From assembly GCF_025151045.1 (NCBI RefSeq), contig NZ_CP102285.1:4340001-4404000 (forward strand): a stretch of DNA of 64,000 bases, given 5' to 3'. Position 1 is the stretch's first letter, and each line of letters begins with the position of its first letter. The stretch comes from Parabacteroides johnsonii DSM 18315 (lineage in GTDB: Bacteria; Bacteroidota; Bacteroidia; Bacteroidales; Tannerellaceae). Shown here piece after piece: positions 1 through 7,691 of the stretch. Position numbers and translations under genes: made by a program. Below the pieces are notes generated by a model. It ran no database searches. It saw only the letters and a program-made list of their open reading frames with translations, and was not told where the DNA came from.

Positions 1-789
1 GAAGGCTTTGTCTCCCCGTTTCGCGATCAGTTTGCCAGGGGTATTGTCCTCTGCCAGATACAGGCTGCTTCGGGTTGAGGCGGAGTCTTTGTTTGCGCAG
101 AACAGATAGGCAATTTTGCTGCCATTTTCATTGAATGCAATCTTTTTGAAGACTCCTCTTCCGGTGGATATCCGGCTGTTCCCTTTCTCTGGAATATAGG
201 TGTATAAGACAGAATCGGATACGACATATAGTACATTCCCCTTTTTGGCAAATCCGAAATCACTTACAGACGGAAACGAATCTTTTTGCATCCCGTCGAG
301 CGAACGGATGTAAAGAGTGGAGTCTTTTTTACTTCCGCGTTGATAAGCCAGCCAATCAGCCGTTTCTGAAAGTTTGTATGTTTTGAGTGAGTCTACCGTT
401 TCTTCTCCGCCTGTCAGTCGGGAGATGACAAGGCTGTTCATCGGCATTTTATCCTTGTCGGTTTTCTTTAGCTTCTCAGCTTCTACCATTTCCAAGGAAG
501 GAACTTTTGTTACCAACAGATATTGGGATGAAGCGCTGAACTGTGCTGTTGAAGCAGGCTTGAAAGCCGCTTTCTCTTCTCCTTTGCCGTTATATAACTG
601 AATGGAGGCGTCTCCTCGCCAAGGTTCCATTTTGCAGAAGACCCATTTACCGTCATTGGAAATACGTTGTTCGGATATGTGTTCCCAGCCGACCATTTCT
701 TCGAATGTCATCGCTCTCTCTTCTTGGGCTCGCACTGACAACCCGGAAGCCAATAATAAAAGGCTTATGAAATGTATGGAGTAATTCAT
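1..789 (-). CDS. S9-family peptidase, N-terminal part (runs off the window)
   Basis: An open frame starts at the ATG at 789-787 on the minus strand and stays open to the window edge, giving 263 residues with no stop. It begins with a secretion signal (MNYSIHFISLLLLASGLSV, ending in RAQ), so the mature protein is periplasmic or outer-membrane associated. The mature start reads MTFEEMVGWEHISEQRISND followed by GKWVFC, which is the way Bacteroidales prolyl-oligopeptidase-like (S9) enzymes open their beta-propeller. Later blade-like repeats include SASSQYLLVT, LYIRSLDG and KIAFNENGSKIAYL. The catalytic hydrolase domain would lie beyond position 1, so activity cannot be judged. It is divergent from the acyltransferase gene across about 100 bp. 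The family call is inference from the propeller pattern; the coding frame itself is clear. Confidence 0.72.
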   Translation of the reverse strand, partial: MNYSIHFISLLLLASGLSVRAQEERAMTFEEMVGWEHISEQRISNDGKWVFCKMEPWRGDASIQLYNGKGEEKAAFKPASTAQFSASSQYLLVTKVPSLEMVEAEKLKKTDKDKMPMNSLVISRLTGGEETVDSLKTYKLSETADWLAYQRGSKKDSTLYIRSLDGMQKDSFPSVSDFGFAKKGNVLYVVSDSVLYTYIPEKGNSRISTGRGVFKKIAFNENGSKIAYLFCANKDSASTRSSLYLAEDNTPGKLIAKRGDKAF

Positions 790-847
790 TTATTTATAAG
801 AATTGTTTTAGTATGCAATATTACTCTTTTTTATTAAAAGGAAAAAG

Positions 848-855
848 TATCTTTG
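848..855 (+). promoter_or_regulatory. Bacteroidota -7 promoter box for the acyltransferase
   Basis: TATCTTTG matches the TAnnTTTG -7 element exactly. A transcript starting about 5-8 bp downstream would leave a leader of roughly 30 nt before the ATG at 890. It would also make the TTG at 872 an unlikely start. No clear -33 TTG is visible. Confidence 0.55.
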
Positions 856-889
856 CTACCTTCAAAAATTATTGGCGATAAAGTTTGTT

Positions 890-1936
890 ATGAGAGATCG
901 GAATCTTGATATCTATAGAGGAGGAATAATGATTTATATCACTTGTTTCTGTCACTTAATGTGGTGGGAAGGAGTTAATGTCAGTATATTCGAAAGGGGC
1001 TGGGTTTCCGGTATCTTTTTTGCGATGGTGACGGTGTTTTATCTTGTCGGAGCTTCTTATTCATTATCGTCGAAAAAAACGTATTGGGAATATGTGAAAG
1101 GTAGGGTAAAGAGAGTGGTAATTCCATACTGGAAATATGCATTATGTTGTTTACCTGCTGTTTTGTATATTTATTGGAAACATGGACTTATAATATCTCT
1201 GGATGGTGTGGTGTCTTATGTGTTTTTCAATCCTCCTGTAGAAAATCGGATTTTCGATCATATATGGTTTATATCCCCTTATATATTGATTAGTCTTTGT
1301 CTTCCTTTTTGTGCCAGTTTTATTCGTCGATATAAGCCACCTTTTGTTTTTTGGGGTATCGTTCTGATTTTATCGCAGTTGTTTAAGTCTTATTATCCGG
1401 ATTTGCTTCAAACTGTGGTTATTTATTTGTTTTTTACGATATGGGGACTATATTATACAAAGAGATTGGGATGGCAAAATGTGGTTTGTGTAGTAGTCGC
1501 TGTAGGCTATGTTGTTTATGCTTTTGGAATAGAAAAGAGACCTTTTGATTTGCAAGCGAATAAGTTTCCACCTAACCTGCTGTTTCTCGCTTACGGTTTG
1601 ACAATCTTGGGAATAGGGGGATCTTATATGAAAAAAGGGCTTGTTCTTTTATATGATAAATTTAGAATAGTGCGTTATTATATAGATATATACTCGAAAG
1701 AAGGATATGAGATCTATTTGGTTCATGCATTTTCAACGCTATTGTTAGGAGGATTTAAGCGAGCTTTGGGGCTGAATCAGATTATAGCAGAACATCTTTC
1801 CCTGCAATTGATTTATATTGTAATCGGCTTTTTGTTCTTGTTGAACGTCAATATATATATTCTGAGGTTATATAATTATATATGGTCGTTAATTGATAGG
1901 ATATTTAGAACTGTATTCCCTACTTGGAAATTATAA
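890..1936 (+). CDS. Acyltransferase-3-like integral membrane protein
   Basis: The protein has 348 residues from the ATG at 890; the frame also opens at a TTG at 872. It begins MRDRNLDIYRGGIMIYI, the usual first helix of acyltransferase-3 family proteins, where R-x-x-x-D-x-x-RG starts the fold. Roughly ten hydrophobic segments follow, with basic loops such as GRVKRVVIPYWKY. Members transfer acyl groups such as acetyl to envelope sugars from the inner membrane. The substrate is unknown, and no polysaccharide genes adjoin. The gene is AT-rich compared with its neighbours. Its last 6 bp overlap the end of the convergent SUMF1 gene. The start choice rests on the -7 box at 848-855 and on the family's N-terminus. 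Confidence 0.75.
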   Translation: MRDRNLDIYRGGIMIYITCFCHLMWWEGVNVSIFERGWVSGIFFAMVTVFYLVGASYSLSSKKTYWEYVKGRVKRVVIPYWKYALCCLPAVLYIYWKHGLIISLDGVVSYVFFNPPVENRIFDHIWFISPYILISLCLPFCASFIRRYKPPFVFWGIVLILSQLFKSYYPDLLQTVVIYLFFTIWGLYYTKRLGWQNVVCVVVAVGYVVYAFGIEKRPFDLQANKFPPNLLFLAYGLTILGIGGSYMKKGLVLLYDKFRIVRYYIDIYSKEGYEIYLVHAFSTLLLGGFKRALGLNQIIAEHLSLQLIYIVIGFLFLLNVNIYILRLYNYIWSLIDRIFRTVFPTWKL

Positions 1937-3622
1937 ATCTTTGACCAGCCGGAAACCATTATTGAAATGTTTGCTGTTTGGGAAGATATAATAGCGGCAG
2001 GTCGGGCGGCAGATTGCACGTTCGTTGAACCAGGTACCGCCACGGACGGCAACATATTCTTTGCCGTCTTTTATTTGGGTATCACTGCACCATTCCCATA
2101 CATTACCGCTCATATCGTACAACCCTAATTCGTTAGGCTTTAATGTCCCTACTCGGTGTGGCTTACCGCCTGAGTTTCCGGCATACCAACCCAAGCTGTC
2201 CAGTTCCATACCGCCGCTATAGAGATGGTCACGGTTCCCATAGTTGCCGCCTCGTGCGGCAAATTCCCATTCTGCTTCGGTCGGCAGGCGGCCTCCGGCC
2301 CATTTGCAATATTCCTGTGCACCGTACCAGGTGACATAGATTGCCGGATGAGCCTCGTAACCCGGCACTGGCTTTCCGTTTTGGATGCCCCAGTTGCAGG
2401 GGTAATACAAAGGTGGGGCATTTTTTAGCTTTTCAGGACTAAGTGTCGAGAGAAAGGCGGCAAACTGGTAGTTTGTTATCTCGTACCGACTGATTAGGAA
2501 ACTGTCTACTTTGACTTTGTGAGGTGGGTTGTTGTCTTCTTTATAGGTAGACCCCATTTCGAAACTTCCACCATTGACGGTTATCATTTCCGGTTCTTCG
2601 TTCAGTTTCAGCCATTTTCTGAATTGCAGGTCTTCCATTTTCTTCACCGCAGCTTCGTATTCGTGTGCTCGGATGTCACTTGCCATGAATTTCTGAAGAT
2701 AATGGATCGCAATGTTGTAAGCTTCCACATCTTTGAATGGGAGCAAGCGTTCGGACATGGAGGCCAGTGCCATGTAGCCGTCCGTCCGTGTAGAGTCGAG
2801 TTGCACTGCTTGTACATAGAGTTTATAGGCTTCTTCCGCATAGCTGTGCATTTCCTTTTCTTTGCGGCTTGTCAGGCGTAGCAGGTCGTCTGCCTCCCGA
2901 ATGTTGCTGTCGGCATACGGGTTGATCTGGTTGCTGATCAAACGGGTGAATTTGGTTTTCTTCATCTCGACAGGGATGAGACGATAAAGGGCTTTCAGCG
3001 AGTCAGGCGAAAGATCTTTCATGACACGTGTCAGCAAGAACTGCCCGGCATATTGGTCCATATGGTTCTGGATAAACTTGGAACGGATGGAGTCACGTAT
3101 GGCTGTGATTCTATCCCTTTCCACCTCTACGTCTAATTTGTAAGTGCCCGGAACGATGTGACTGTTATACACCATACCATCTGTTTTCCGGTTATGCAAG
3201 CGATTGGCTATGTGGTTCAGGCTGTCGATCTGTTGTGTAAACGACTGTGTCCGGTTCAGATAAGCGGCATATTGCATTTGGGTTTGAGCTCCTTCGAAAT
3301 GCAAGCCGTTTGGAAAATCATGGATGCTTCCTTCGACAACGATTTTTCCTGTGTCTACCAGCAAGTCGCAGTAATAGAATTCATCTTTGATGGTCGTGCA
3401 AAGCCAAAGATGCTGCGGTATGTCGAACAACTCGCCCTTCATCTGCAATTTGCCGTCTTCGAGGCGCATCGCATTTATAATCCGCTGCGTGCTGAATTGT
3501 TTCAGGAAGAATACGGTCCCGTCTTTCACATCTCGAATCCGGGCCTGTATGAGGTAGGAGTTATCGGCATGTGACAACAGACTGATCCCTGAAAACAATA
3601 GAGCAAGCAACGTTCTATACAT
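1931..3622 (-). CDS. Exported DUF4369-like / SUMF1 (formylglycine-generating-type) fusion protein
   Basis: The protein has 563 residues. Residues 1-20 are a signal peptide (MYRTLLALLFSGISLLSHA). Residues about 21-125 resemble the DUF4369 domain normally found at the front of Bacteroidota thioredoxin-like proteins (GTVFFLKQF, LVDTGKIVVEG). Residues about 125-340 are helical, with a possible TPR-like stretch (AEEAYKLYVQAVQLDSTR, DGYMALASM). From about 345 there is a SUMF1/FGE-sulfatase domain: VNGGSFEMGS, HPAIYVTWYGAQEYCKWAGG, RLPTEAEWEFAARGG, MSGNVWEWCSD and a terminal GFRLV. The cysteines near the end (AICRPTC) do not match the spacing of the copper-binding pair of true formylglycine-generating enzymes, so a structural or non-canonical role is more likely. 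It lies 11 bp after the TlpA gene, probably in one operon. Confidence 0.8.
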   Translation of the reverse strand: MYRTLLALLFSGISLLSHADNSYLIQARIRDVKDGTVFFLKQFSTQRIINAMRLEDGKLQMKGELFDIPQHLWLCTTIKDEFYYCDLLVDTGKIVVEGSIHDFPNGLHFEGAQTQMQYAAYLNRTQSFTQQIDSLNHIANRLHNRKTDGMVYNSHIVPGTYKLDVEVERDRITAIRDSIRSKFIQNHMDQYAGQFLLTRVMKDLSPDSLKALYRLIPVEMKKTKFTRLISNQINPYADSNIREADDLLRLTSRKEKEMHSYAEEAYKLYVQAVQLDSTRTDGYMALASMSERLLPFKDVEAYNIAIHYLQKFMASDIRAHEYEAAVKKMEDLQFRKWLKLNEEPEMITVNGGSFEMGSTYKEDNNPPHKVKVDSFLISRYEITNYQFAAFLSTLSPEKLKNAPPLYYPCNWGIQNGKPVPGYEAHPAIYVTWYGAQEYCKWAGGRLPTEAEWEFAARGGNYGNRDHLYSGGMELDSLGWYAGNSGGKPHRVGTLKPNELGLYDMSGNVWEWCSDTQIKDGKEYVAVRGGTWFNERAICRPTCRYYIFPNSKHFNNGFRLVKDL

Positions 3623-3633
3623 AGTAACAGTTC

Positions 3634-5595
3634 TTATTTATCCAATTCCTTCATGAGCATTTCCTTCATCTTATCCGGTCCCATGAATCCGACTTGGAAA
3701 TGGGTAGGCGTACCGTCTTTGGAGATGATCATGTAAGAAGGAACGCCCTGCACGCCGAATTTATTGCAGATATATGTCCATTGTGCATCTGTCATCCGGT
3801 AATGTTCGCCTTTGATATCCGGTATCATCTGTTCCCAAGTGCCTTTCGGGGAGTTTTCGCCTGCCAGGTAGAGGAAGACGATATCCTTGCCTACGAAATC
3901 TTTCTTGACCGGTTCGGACGCTCTCATCGCGGCTTTGCACGGGCCGCACCAGGTCGCCCAGAAATCGACAAACACGACTTTGCCCCGGTAAGGCGTGGTG
4001 ATGGCGTTGAACAGCTCCTCGGCCGGGATGTCGGCAATGTTCACGCGGTTGACGGTGTAGCCGGATTTCTTTTTGTTTTCTTCGATTGTTTGCTTGAGCT
4101 TGTCGTTCATGTCAAGCAGGGCGGAACGGATCTCGGGTACCGTTTGTTCGGCCAGTTGCAACTCTTTTTCATCCAATGGTTTAAACTCTTTGATAGAGGC
4201 GGCAAGGCGGCGTCCGGCGAGCATGTCGAATAGGATACCTTTGTCTGTACCCATGACTTTGGCAATATCGGCTGTGTTGTCGGGTACCTTCTCCTCTTCC
4301 GTGGCCTGTTTTTCTCCCCTGAAATTCGTGTAGCGGAGTGCGTCCAATAGGTAAGCGTACGAGTTGCTGTATAACTCCAATGGGCTGTTCGAGATGTATT
4401 GCGGAATAAAATCGTAATAGTCGAACGTCGGGATCGGCTTGACATAATCGACAAGAACCGAGTCGCGTGGAATCTTATTTACACTCCGGTAGGCGTATTC
4501 AATCATGGACGGTGACATCGCTTGCTGGACAAAACTAAGTTTGAGATCTTGGAGCAAGAGTGTACGGTAAGCCTCACTCAGTCCTGTTTGTCCGTCTAGT
4601 TTCGCTTTGGCCTCTTGATAGCGTTTTAGCCAGTAATCCTTAAACTCATCTAAGTTCATGCTGGCAACATCGGACATCATTTTTATGTATTCCTCCTGGC
4701 TTTGCGGCGAGAGGGAAGTAGGGGCCGCCGGACGGTTGTTCACCTCGTTGTTGAGGGCGGCAAATGCTCCTGTGAAGAAATATTTTTCACCCAAAGAGGG
4801 TTTATCCTTTTGCTTTTTGGATTGTTGACGACAAATTTCCGGAAAGTTGATTTCAACGGAGGTCATCTCACCGGGTTTCAGATACACTCGGCAGTTGATG
4901 AAACCGGTCGCTAAATGAATCCAGCTTGCGTGCAATAGGGGGATTTCTTGGGTGAATGTACCGTCGGGCTGGATTTTGAAATGCGATTCATCCACTCCGC
5001 CCGTCAGTGTGTTGTAAGACCAGCTTGTGCCGTCTAAGCCGAACACCGGCTTGTAGTCGGCTATTTTTCCTTTCAACGTGGCGATGCCGCTATTTAAGAT
5101 GGGAGTTTCCAGTACCGGGGTTTCTGCCGGATTCTTTTTCCCTGCTAAAGAAGAGTTGGCTGGCGAGCCGTCCAGATGGATATTCCATATCTTGAAAGCC
5201 CCTTCTTCGTTCCCTTCGATAAAGTCAACGGTTTTCGTCCCTTTGGGTAATGGTGGGAATATCAGCCGAAAAGAGGCTTCTCCTGACTCAGGCATCCAGA
5301 ACTTTTCGCTTAGGGTAATACCGTCGCCTGCCTTGATCGGATAGGTTTTGCCGTCGGCCCGTAAGGTTGTTTCTTTTACGACCTGAATCCAGTATTTCGG
5401 GCGAAAGTAAGCGTCGATATAAAAGACCGTCGCGGTGTCGCTCAGTGCGATTTTATCTATTTCCAGCGTTGTCGAGCTCCAAGCGTCGAAAGCCGGTTGT
5501 TCAACTATGCGTTCCTGTGCCTGCAACCCTGTGCAGCTTAAGAATAATAAACATGTAAGTAGAGTCTGTTTTATAACAAGTGTCTTCATAAGCAA
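3634..5595 (-). CDS. TlpA-family periplasmic thiol-disulfide oxidoreductase
   Basis: The protein has 653 residues. It carries a signal peptide or lipoprotein-type leader (TLLTCLLFLSCTGLQAQ). A long beta-rich N-terminal part follows (residues about 30-260), then a helical middle (about 280-500). The C-terminal thioredoxin fold runs from about 515 to the end, with VVFVDFWATWCGPCKAAM and the catalytic Cys-Gly-Pro-Cys at about 550-553. A cis-Pro loop is visible as VQGVPSYMI. Such proteins reduce disulfides in the periplasm using electrons from a membrane donor. The partner protein here is unknown. It is co-directional with, and 11 bp upstream of, the DUF4369/SUMF1 gene, which suggests a shared envelope function. 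Confidence 0.85.
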   Translation of the reverse strand: MLMKTLVIKQTLLTCLLFLSCTGLQAQERIVEQPAFDAWSSTTLEIDKIALSDTATVFYIDAYFRPKYWIQVVKETTLRADGKTYPIKAGDGITLSEKFWMPESGEASFRLIFPPLPKGTKTVDFIEGNEEGAFKIWNIHLDGSPANSSLAGKKNPAETPVLETPILNSGIATLKGKIADYKPVFGLDGTSWSYNTLTGGVDESHFKIQPDGTFTQEIPLLHASWIHLATGFINCRVYLKPGEMTSVEINFPEICRQQSKKQKDKPSLGEKYFFTGAFAALNNEVNNRPAAPTSLSPQSQEEYIKMMSDVASMNLDEFKDYWLKRYQEAKAKLDGQTGLSEAYRTLLLQDLKLSFVQQAMSPSMIEYAYRSVNKIPRDSVLVDYVKPIPTFDYYDFIPQYISNSPLELYSNSYAYLLDALRYTNFRGEKQATEEEKVPDNTADIAKVMGTDKGILFDMLAGRRLAASIKEFKPLDEKELQLAEQTVPEIRSALLDMNDKLKQTIEENKKKSGYTVNRVNIADIPAEELFNAITTPYRGKVVFVDFWATWCGPCKAAMRASEPVKKDFVGKDIVFLYLAGENSPKGTWEQMIPDIKGEHYRMTDAQWTYICNKFGVQGVPSYMIISKDGTPTHFQVGFMGPDKMKEMLMKELDK

Positions 5596-5629
5596 TTCGA
5601 TTTATGATTAGTGCCGGCAATATACAAGT

Positions 5630-5652
5630 TTATTTGATTTGGAATCAAATAA
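5630..5652. repeat. Perfect 10-bp inverted repeat upstream of the TlpA operon
   Basis: TTATTTGATT and AATCAAATAA are perfect inverted arms separated by 3 bp, about 35 bp upstream of the TlpA start codon. This could be an operator or a short hairpin in the leader. No repressor gene adjoins it. Confidence 0.4.
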
Positions 5653-5668
5653 GATACGATAATTCCGT

Positions 5669-5700
5669 AAGCCATAACATATCTTAATACGCTATGGCTT
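5669..5700. terminator. Weak hairpin after the ABC ATPase gene
   Basis: The 8-bp arms AAGCCATA and TATGGCTT are separated by 16 bp, about 30 bp past the stop codon of the ABC ATPase gene. No T-run follows on the minus strand. T-rich sequence follows only on the plus strand, so termination of the ATPase transcript here is uncertain. Confidence 0.3.
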
Positions 5701-5728
5701 CTTCTTTCCCTTTTATAACATTTAAAAC

Positions 5729-6403
5729 TTAGATCATGGTCTCCGTTACCACCTGCCCGTCGAACAGGTTGATGATGCGGGATGCGAATCCGGCATCATG
5801 CTGGCTGTGCGTCACCATGACGATCGTCGTCCCTTCCTTGTTCAGTTCGTTCAGCAAGTTCATTACCTCCTGCCCGTTTTTGCTGTCCAGATTACCGGTA
5901 GGCTCATCGGCAAGGATCAGTTTCGGGTTGGCCACTACGGCGCGGGCAATGGCGACACGCTGTTGCTGGCCGCCGGACAACTGCTGTGGGAAATGCTTTT
6001 CGCGGTGTACGATAGCCATTCGTTCCATCGCTTCCTGCACTTTCTTTTTCCGTTCGGCAGCCGAAACACCCATATAAAGCAGAGGAAGTTCTATATTTTC
6101 GTACACGTTCAATTCGTCGATCAGATTAAAACTCTGGAAGACGAAACCGATGATTCCTTTACGCAACTTCGTGCGCTGGGCCTCCGTATATTGAGACACT
6201 TCGATCCCGTTCAGGTAATATTCTCCGGTAGTCGGGTTGTCCAGCAATCCCAAGATGTTCAACAACGTGGATTTACCGCATCCGGAAGGTCCCATGATGG
6301 CGACGAACTCTCCTTCTTTGACCTCTATGCTTACTTTGTTTAGAGCCGACGTCTCCACTTCTTCCGTCCGGAAGATCTTTTCTAATGCAACTGTTTTAAT
6401 CAT
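5729..6403 (-). CDS. ABC transporter ATP-binding protein, MacB/LolD type
   Basis: The protein has 224 residues from the start I prefer. The frame extends upstream to an ATG at 6451, but the sigma-54 promoter at 6436-6450 lies inside that extension and would start transcription near 6424. The ATG at 6403 (MIKTVALEKIFRTEEVETSA) is therefore the likely start and matches family N-termini. It shows Walker A GPSGCGKST, the Q-loop region, signature LSGGQQQR, Walker B LILADEPTGNLD and the switch histidine in VMVTHS. It belongs to the group that energises FtsX-fold permeases of tripartite exporters. No permease adjoins it. The likely partners are the three permeases at 11461-18672, linked through the shared sigma-54/UAS arrangement. 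Confidence 0.92.
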   Translation of the reverse strand: MIKTVALEKIFRTEEVETSALNKVSIEVKEGEFVAIMGPSGCGKSTLLNILGLLDNPTTGEYYLNGIEVSQYTEAQRTKLRKGIIGFVFQSFNLIDELNVYENIELPLLYMGVSAAERKKKVQEAMERMAIVHREKHFPQQLSGGQQQRVAIARAVVANPKLILADEPTGNLDSKNGQEVMNLLNELNKEGTTIVMVTHSQHDAGFASRIINLFDGQVVTETMI

Positions 6404-6435
6404 ATCATTCAATTGTTTTGTTTCTGAGTAATTGG

Positions 6436-6450
6436 GCAAAAGTCGTGCCA
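6436..6450 (-). promoter_or_regulatory. Sigma-54 (RpoN) -24/-12 promoter of the ABC ATPase gene
   Basis: On the minus strand this reads TGGCACGACTTTTGC. The -24 GG and -12 GC are exactly 12 bp apart, matching TGGCACG-N4-TTGC. The predicted start is near 6424, leaving a leader of about 20 nt before the ATG at 6403. Confidence 0.85.
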
Positions 6451-6506
6451 TAGATATAAATGCTTATTATGTAGTGTGTTGCCGATTAGATGTAACCCTG
6501 TTGTGT

Positions 6507-6541
6507 GTGCATATCCGCACAAGTGGAGTTCGGATGCGCAC
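6507..6541 (-). promoter_or_regulatory. Paired upstream activator sites (GTGC-N6-GCAC)
   Basis: Site 1 (6507-6520) is GTGC-ATATCC-GCAC. Site 2 (6528-6541) is GTTC-GGATGC-GCAC, with one mismatch in the arms. Centres are 21 bp apart (two helical turns), and the proximal centre lies 77.5 bp from the -12 C. The TolC operon has the same arrangement. The proposed ligand is the NtrC-type regulator encoded at 22849-24213. Confidence 0.75.
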
Positions 6542-6692
6542 GGTTTAGTTCCGGCTTCCGTATCTATTAACCTTTTCTTCCCTATTTATTAGCAGTTTCT
6601 TAAACGGATATAGATTGTCCGCTGAGTGGTGAACGATCATTCTCCGGCTGGCGGACAACTTGTGATTGTGGACGAAAGGGATAAGGATTAGG

Positions 6693-6727
6693 GAACTTTC
6701 GGTCAGTTTCTTTTGAACTTCCGGTCA
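6693..6727. repeat. Two 13-bp direct repeats upstream of nudC
   Basis: GAACTTTCGGTCA and GAACTTCCGGTCA differ at one base and start 22 bp apart, about 85-120 bp before the nudC -7 box. The helical phasing would suit a tandem protein-binding site. Nothing in the window identifies the protein. Confidence 0.35.
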
Positions 6728-6811
6728 AGCATTCCGATGTCTTTGTGCAAGAGGTGATGATAAATAGAGTATAATATACACTGTAATGGTAACATGAATG
6801 CCAATTTTTCG

Positions 6812-6819
6812 TATGTTTG
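6812..6819 (+). promoter_or_regulatory. -7 promoter box for nudC
   Basis: TATGTTTG matches TAnnTTTG and sits 25 bp before the nudC ATG, leaving a short leader. The -33 position is T-rich but has no clean TTG. Confidence 0.6.
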
Positions 6820-6843
6820 CAGTATGTATAAAGAATCAGACGT

Positions 6844-7617
6844 ATGAAAATGACAAATAACGCTCCTCTATATTGGTATGTTTTCTACAATGACCAACTT
6901 TTGCTGCAAAAGAAAGCCGGTGGCTATGCAATCCCTTTTATGAATGAAGCACCCGTGACTGTCACCTGCTCGCTTCCGGTCGAAATGCAGGACGGGACGA
7001 TGGCGATGGCGGCCTTTACCGATGTACCTTTGGTTGAAACGGACGTTTACCTGCCGATGGGGCTCCGGTCCTCTTACGATCATCTCGACCGCTACTTTTA
7101 TGACCAGGCAGGGAAGGCGTACGAGATTGTTTATTGGGATCAGCACAGCCGGTTTTGTCCTGTCTGCGGAACGCCGACGGAACTGAAAGGGCCGATCATG
7201 AAGAAGTGCCCGGATTGTGGGAACGAGATGTTTCCGGCAGTATCGCCCGCTATTCTTGTTTTGATCCGGAAAGGCGAGGAAATCCTGTTAGTACATGCAC
7301 GTAACTTCCGGGGGACGTTTCATGGGCTTGTGGCCGGTTTCCTGGAAACGGGTGAGACCTTGGAGCAGTGCGTGGTACGTGAAGTGCGGGAGGAAACAGG
7401 TTTGACGATCCGTGACATCACTTACTTCGGCAATCAGCCTTGGCCTTATCCAAGCAACCTGATGATCGGTTTTATTGCCGATTATGTCAGTGGGGAGATC
7501 AAGTTGCAAGAGGAGGAATTGAGTTCCGGTTCGTTCTTCTCGAAAGACAACCTGCCGGAGATACCGCGTAAATTGAGCTTGGCGCGGAAGATGATCGACT
7601 GGTGGTTGGAGAGTTGA
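6844..7617 (+). CDS. nudC: NAD(+) diphosphatase / NUDIX hydrolase NudC
   Basis: The protein has 257 residues, the usual NudC length. It has a four-cysteine zinc site (FCPVCG and KCPDCG, 15 residues apart). The NUDIX box is GFLETGETLEQCVVREVREE followed by TGL, satisfying G-x5-E-x7-REUxEExGU. The NudC specificity motif SQPWPFPxS appears as NQPWPYPSN. The enzyme splits NADH/NAD into NMN and AMP, and in other bacteria it removes NAD caps from RNA. It has its own -7 box. Downstream, 7618-7680 is a short AT-rich tract of repeated ATTAAAG units before the S9 peptidase gene. Confidence 0.93.
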   Translation: MKMTNNAPLYWYVFYNDQLLLQKKAGGYAIPFMNEAPVTVTCSLPVEMQDGTMAMAAFTDVPLVETDVYLPMGLRSSYDHLDRYFYDQAGKAYEIVYWDQHSRFCPVCGTPTELKGPIMKKCPDCGNEMFPAVSPAILVLIRKGEEILLVHARNFRGTFHGLVAGFLETGETLEQCVVREVREETGLTIRDITYFGNQPWPYPSNLMIGFIADYVSGEIKLQEEELSSGSFFSKDNLPEIPRKLSLARKMIDWWLES

Positions 7618-7691
7618 AAAATTAAAGAATGAAAAAATTAAAGAGTTAAAGAATTAAAGGGTTGAGGATTAAATCATAAATCACTTTTATT

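Noticed and set aside
1931-3622. True formylglycine-generating enzyme
   Set aside because: The cysteine spacing near the C-terminus does not match the catalytic copper site, and no sulfatase gene adjoins.
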